14,208 bases of DNA from positions 1 through 14,208 of the forward strand of contig CAILWD010000502.1 of the NCBI GenBank assembly GCA_903837815.1. The letters run 5' to 3'. Source of the stretch: an uncultured Chloroflexota bacterium. Lineage in GTDB: Bacteria > Chloroflexota > Anaerolineae > Anaerolineales > Villigracilaceae. The position numbers were made by a program, and so were the translations under genes. Below the pieces are notes generated by a model. That model had not been told where the DNA came from. It saw only the letters and a list, made by a program, of their open reading frames with translations, and did no database searches. Shown in pieces: positions 13,302 through 14,208 of this stretch (positions are counted from its first letter, which is position 1; each line of letters starts with the position of its first letter).

Positions 13302-13432
13302 ACAGGTACATAGGTAGACAAGTACACAGGGAAGTAGGTACAACAAGTAACAGGTAAAGAAAAAAGCCCCGGGAGGTTTCCGGGACTTTTTTTACGTGTT
13401 TACTTGTCTGCTTGTTTTTCTTGCCTACCTAC
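13302..13432. repeat. Degenerate heptamer array (ACARGTA-type) in inverted arms around a terminator
   Basis: From 13302 a run of related 7-8-nt words occurs (ACAGGTA, ATAGGTA, ACAAGTA, ACAGGGA, GTAGGTA, ACAAGTA, ACAGGTA). On the far side of the terminator the - strand again shows GTAGGTA, ACAAGCA and ACAAGTA. The two arms are therefore imperfectly complementary over several tens of bases. No ORF fits here. Confidence 0.6.
13359..13393. terminator. Bidirectional intrinsic terminator between acyl-CoA ligase and ftsH
   Basis: CCCGG (13368-13372) pairs with CCGGG (13380-13384) around a 7-nt loop. After one mismatch the stem continues as AG/CT and an A6/T7 pair. The A-tract on the left and T-tract on the right let it serve both converging genes. 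Confidence 0.8.
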
Positions 13433-14208
13433 TCATGCAACCTGCGGCGTACCGCTCTTTTTGCCAAGCGGCGAGGGGAAAAGTTTCTCGAACTCCTCGC
13501 GGTTGATGGATTCGACTTCGAGAAGTTTCTGGGCGATTAAATCCAGTTGCTTGCGATATTTCTTGACCAGCGACTTCGCCTGTTTATAAGCGTCTTCCAC
13601 AATCTTGCGGACTTCGCGGTCGATCTGTTCGGCGACGGCTTCGGAGTAATCGCGCTGTTCGGAGATTTCACGCCCGAGGAAAATCATTTCCTCTTTTTGT
13701 CCGTAGGTCAGCGTGCCCATTTCGGCGCTCATGCCGAGGCGTGTGACCATGGCGCGCGCCATGCGGGTCACTTGTTCGATGTCGTTGGAAGCGCCCGAAG
13801 TGATGTCGTCGAAGATGAGTTCTTCGGCGGCGCGCCCGCCCAACGCCATTGCCAGCGTGGCAAGCATCTTCTTGCGCGACATGAGGATGCGGTCTTCATC
13901 GGGGCGGAACCAGGTTACGCCGCCGGCTTGTCCGCGCCCGACGATGGTCACTTTCTGGACGGGGTCGGCTTCGGCGATGGCGTTTGCCACAATCGCGTGA
14001 CCAGCCTCATGGTAGGCAATGATGCGCTTTTCTTCGTCAGAGATGAGTCGGGACTTGCGCTCCGGTCCCATCACCACACGCTCGATGGCTTCTTCCAACT
14101 CGGATTGTCCGATGGATTTCTTGTTACGGCGGGCGGCTAAAATTGCGCCTTCGTTGACCAGGTTTTCCAGGTCAGCGCCGACAAAACCGGGGGTGCCGCG
14201 GGCAACAG
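13433..14208 (-). CDS. ftsH: ATP-dependent zinc metalloprotease FtsH, C-terminal part (5' truncated)
   Basis: The frame is open to the window edge, so the N-terminal membrane helices and most of the AAA+ domain lie outside. The visible part starts in the AAA+ C-terminal helical subdomain (ARGTPGFVGADLENLVNEGA). It continues into the M41 peptidase domain. The zinc motif HEAGH is encoded at 14011-13997, and the third ligand is probably the Asp of SGASNDIEQVT. GGRAAEELIF and the C-terminal coiled region (YRKQLDLIAQKLLEVESINREEF) are also typical. FtsH is a membrane-bound hexamer that degrades misfolded and regulatory membrane proteins. The gene is convergent with the acyl-CoA ligase. The ATG at 14098 is internal and not the true start. 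Confidence 0.95.
   Translation of the reverse strand, partial: VARGTPGFVGADLENLVNEGAILAARRNKKSIGQSELEEAIERVVMGPERKSRLISDEEKRIIAYHEAGHAIVANAIAEADPVQKVTIVGRGQAGGVTWFRPDEDRILMSRKKMLATLAMALGGRAAEELIFDDITSGASNDIEQVTRMARAMVTRLGMSAEMGTLTYGQKEEMIFLGREISEQRDYSEAVAEQIDREVRKIVEDAYKQAKSLVKKYRKQLDLIAQKLLEVESINREEFEKLFPSPLGKKSGTPQVA

Noticed and set aside
13547..14140. A 197-codon + strand ORF opposite ftsH
   Set aside because: It is antisense to unmistakable FtsH sequence, and its Gly/Asp/Phe/His-rich composition is typical of a shadow frame.

Overview
The window looks like a stretch of chromosome from a moderately GC-rich bacterium. My best guess is Chloroflexota, class Anaerolineae. The reasons are the Thr/Pro-rich linker on a lipoprotein, the mix of housekeeping and catabolic genes, and an HD-domain protein of a type also seen in cyanobacteria. 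This placement rests on gene character, not on a marker phylogeny. Both ends cut through genes: a ureohydrolase at the left and ftsH at the right. I see no rRNA, tRNA, CRISPR array or recognisable transposase.

Left part (1-3008, + strand): the end of an agmatinase/arginase-type gene and a terminator, then a tight run of YwiC-like membrane protein, DUF2007 protein, DsrE/YedF-type sulfur-relay protein and acyl-CoA dehydrogenase. The run closes at a strong terminator that also serves the convergent operon.

Middle left (3030-7990, - strand): rpmF with a good sigma-70 promoter and its own terminator, then fabD. After these come five tightly packed genes: a two-HKD phospholipase D-like lipoprotein, a SET-domain methyltransferase, a CPBP membrane protein, a GNAT acetyltransferase and a ComEA-like DNA-binding protein. 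The first four are joined by three ATGA stop/start overlaps. A surface lipoprotein that may be a nuclease and a ComEA DNA receptor in one unit suggests, but does not prove, a role in handling extracellular DNA.

Accessory patch (about 7991-9191): AT-richer DNA with a lone PD-(D/E)XK-type nuclease-like gene. It is bracketed by an imperfect 21-bp direct repeat (19/21). The repeat copies are 732 bp apart (244 codons), and collapsing them joins two open-frame pieces into one ORF of about 96 codons. I read this as a small nuclease cassette inserted into a short gene just downstream of an HD-domain phosphohydrolase.

Right part (10184-14208): DUF3592 membrane protein and miaA on the + strand, the latter with no ATG/GTG/TTG start in front of its P-loop. 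Next is a long-chain acyl-CoA ligase with an in-frame TAA after codon 50. A degenerate heptamer array with a bidirectional terminator follows, and then the C-terminal half of ftsH on the - strand.

The acyl-CoA dehydrogenase and fabD, 5.7 kb apart on opposite strands, share an upstream layout: a hairpin that overlaps a CTCC-N4-GGAG Shine-Dalgarno-sequestering stem at identical spacing to the ATG. This is the best candidate for an undescribed cis-regulatory element here.
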